Assembly (NCBI GenBank): GCA_023413605.1
Contig: JAEZPL010000483.1
Location: 1 to 5,723 of the forward strand
DNA: 5,723 nt
Source: Pseudomonadota bacterium
Lineage (GTDB): Bacteria; Pseudomonadota; Alphaproteobacteria; Azospirillales; Azospirillaceae
Direction: 5' to 3'
Shown here in pieces: positions 4,428 through 5,723 of this stretch (positions within the stretch are counted from its first letter, which is position 1; each line of letters starts with the position of its first letter). The position numbers and the translations under genes were made by a program. A model generated the notes under the pieces. The model searched no databases, was not told where the DNA came from, and saw only the letters and a program-made list of their open reading frames with translations.

Positions 4428-4949
4428 TCAAATCATGGTCTGATCGGCCAGCCGGACCATCAGATGTTCGTCGGCGTAGCCGTTTGGGGTCTTCAGCGCG
4501 CGGGGCTCGGTTCCGAAGATATGAAAGCCCATGCGCCGATAGAAGCGGATGGCGCGCTCGTTCGTCGTGACGACGCTCAATTGGATCTGCGCCAGCGGAA
4601 TGTGCTCGATGACCCGCCGCACCAGCGCGTCGGCAAGACCGGAACCGCGCGCCTCTTCCCGCACATACATGCCGCCCAGCACGCCCTTGTGCCGCAGCTG
4701 CGTCGCGGTGAAGGTGGACAGGGCGGCCATCCCCATCAACTCCCCGCCGATGAAGCCGCCGAAAGTCCGTCCGGGCGCAAGGCGTGCCTCCCACCAGGTC
4801 GGGGGCTGCGCCACCTCGTCCTCGTGGGTCGAACCGAAGGCGTCGGGGTGGCGCTGCAACGCCTCCAGCCGGATCGCGCGGAAAGCCTCCACATCGGCGG
4901 GCGCCGCCAGCGGGCGGACGAGCGGCGGCGGTGACGGCTCGGGCGGCAT
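4428..4949 (-). CDS. GNAT-family N-acetyltransferase
   Basis: This 173-residue cytosolic protein has the GNAT fold, which transfers an acetyl group from acetyl-CoA to an amine. Beta strands around FGGFIGGELMGMAALSTF (63-80) lead to motif A, VLGGMYVREEARGSGLADALV (90-110), where R101-x-x-G104-x-A106 is the acetyl-CoA pyrophosphate loop. Motif B is N130-ERAIRFYRRMGF (130-142), followed by FGTEPRALK (145-153), common in one GNAT subgroup. The N terminus, RPLAAPADVEAFRAIRLEAL, is the usual helix 1 region. ATG 4949 follows the upstream TAA stop by a single base (TAA-G-ATG) and has only a weak GGTAAG Shine-Dalgarno. Translation therefore probably depends on ribosomes finishing the DUF364 gene. Earlier in-frame codons up to 5030 overlap that gene and were rejected. 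The acceptor substrate is unknown. Confidence 0.9.
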   Translation of the reverse strand: MPPEPSPPPLVRPLAAPADVEAFRAIRLEALQRHPDAFGSTHEDEVAQPPTWWEARLAPGRTFGGFIGGELMGMAALSTFTATQLRHKGVLGGMYVREEARGSGLADALVRRVIEHIPLAQIQLSVVTTNERAIRFYRRMGFHIFGTEPRALKTPNGYADEHLMVRLADQTMI

Positions 4950-4950
4950 C

Positions 4951-5723
4951 TTACCGGCGGTGCAGCGTGACGAAGCGGCCGAACCGGTGAAAGCTCTGCG
5001 ACGAACCACCGTCCATGATGACCCGCGCAACGGCCTCCCGGTCCTCGACGACGAAGCCGGCCAGCGATTCGACCCCGTAGCGGAACAGGCGGTCGGTCAG
5101 CGGCGTGCCCGGCCCGACCAGGGCCACGCGCACGCCCTCGGCCGCCGTCAGCAGGCGGGGCAGGGTGCGGTTGGCTAGCGTGGAAGAGGTGATCGCCGCC
5201 CCCTCCGCCCCCGGCAGCAGCCATTCCCCGGCGGCCTCCGGATACTCGCCGTCGCGCGGGTTCATCTCGATGATCTGGGCGTTGGGCAGGCGGCGGGCGA
5301 TCTGTGGGAAGGCGCCGATCACCACGACGCGCCCCTCCATCCCCGTGAAGAGGTCCAGCCCGTTGGCTGCGTCGCCGGCAAGGTCGGGGCGGTTGTAATG
5401 CGCGTTCATCGCCGCGACGCCGATGGCGGCCTCCAGCGGATCCCAGGACCGGGCGGCCTGGGTGGCGAGCGTCTTCAGGCTGGTCCCAACCCATTGGTCG
5501 GGCGCCGGGACCGCGCTGCCGGCGCTGGCGCCGGGGCGGGCGGCTAGGCCGACGTTCCCGTCCGTCTCCACCATGATCCACTTGGCGCCGATGACGACCC
5601 GGCGCACCTCCGCGTCCCGAACGTCGTGCAGCAGGTCGTCGTAGAGCCGGTGCGCTCCCCACCAGCGCCACAGCGCGTCCTCGTCCGGAGAGATCAGGGA
5701 GGTGAAGCCGCCGGTGAAGGCTT
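4951..5723 (-). CDS. DUF4213/DUF364 putative heavy-metal-chelation protein (5' end outside window)
   Basis: At least 256 residues are visible and the frame stays open to the right edge, so the start is missing. Numbered from the first full codon, residues about 27-115 look like the enolase-like N-terminal DUF4213 domain, with RVVIGAKWIMVETDG at 41-55 and AAIGVAAMNAHYN at 98-110. Residues about 120-256 form the Rossmann-like DUF364 domain: GRVVVIGAFP (130-139), IIEMNPRDGEYP (150-161), ITSSTLANRTL (177-187), LVGPGTPLTDRLF (201-213) and YGVESLAGFVVED (215-227). A structure of this family led to the suggestion of metal chelation; function remains unproven. The GTG at 5607 lies inside the first domain and is not a credible start. 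A Trp-rich stretch (DALWRWWGAHRLY, 15-27) precedes the domain. It is the first visible gene of a coupled operon with the acetyltransferase and DUF1244 genes. Confidence 0.85.
   Translation of the reverse strand, partial: AFTGGFTSLISPDEDALWRWWGAHRLYDDLLHDVRDAEVRRVVIGAKWIMVETDGNVGLAARPGASAGSAVPAPDQWVGTSLKTLATQAARSWDPLEAAIGVAAMNAHYNRPDLAGDAANGLDLFTGMEGRVVVIGAFPQIARRLPNAQIIEMNPRDGEYPEAAGEWLLPGAEGAAITSSTLANRTLPRLLTAAEGVRVALVGPGTPLTDRLFRYGVESLAGFVVEDREAVARVIMDGGSSQSFHRFGRFVTLHRR

Noticed and set aside
4736..5671. Minus-strand open frame overlapping the DUF364 and acetyltransferase genes
   Set aside because: It is in a different frame from both motif-bearing proteins, and its translation is Arg/Pro/Gly-rich low complexity.

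Overview
The window is GC-rich DNA with the short gaps and tightly packed genes typical of a proteobacterial chromosome or chromid. Codon use, the DUF1244 family gene and the dispersed GTCATYCCCGC hairpins suggest an alphaproteobacterium. My best guess is the Rhodospirillales/Azospirillum neighbourhood, but this is an inference from gene style and not a database result.

Left part (positions 1 to about 2320, minus strand): a polar amino-acid ABC transporter operon, transcribed right to left. It encodes two HisM/GlnP-type inner-membrane permeases (1635-2309 and 968-1621) and then a periplasmic solute-binding protein (101-901). No ATPase is inside the window. A well-formed ribosome binding site and ATG at the extreme left edge (start at 8, minus strand) show that another gene follows, and the ATPase is the obvious candidate. 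A 7-bp stem-loop separates the permeases from the binding-protein gene, and two more hairpins lie between the binding protein and the next gene.

Middle (2310-2780): a 471-base divergent intergenic region between the transporter operon and moeA, and the most structured non-coding part of the window. It holds an operator-like 16-bp palindrome in the likely transporter promoter, a 12-bp perfect palindrome, a strong G-quadruplex motif and a 114-bp palindromic repeat element. That element has 20-bp perfect terminal inverted repeats, a REP-like hairpin exactly at its centre, and an 11-bp direct repeat on both sides that looks like a target-site duplication. Another inverted repeat lies just upstream of moeA.

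Right part: moeA (2781-4037, plus strand) encodes molybdopterin molybdotransferase, the last step of molybdenum cofactor synthesis. It converges on a minus-strand three-gene operon. In transcription order this operon encodes a DUF4213/DUF364 putative heavy-metal-chelation protein (cut by the right edge), a GNAT acetyltransferase (stop and start 1 base apart) and a small DUF1244 protein with a CxxC motif (12-base gap, Shine-Dalgarno overlapping the previous stop codon). The 51-base convergent gap carries another copy of the REP-like hairpin.

I see no CRISPR array, tRNA, rRNA, transposase or phage gene. The coding content is mostly ordinary housekeeping and transport. The points most worth following up are the palindromic element at 2504-2641 and the uncharacterised DUF364-GNAT-DUF1244 operon.
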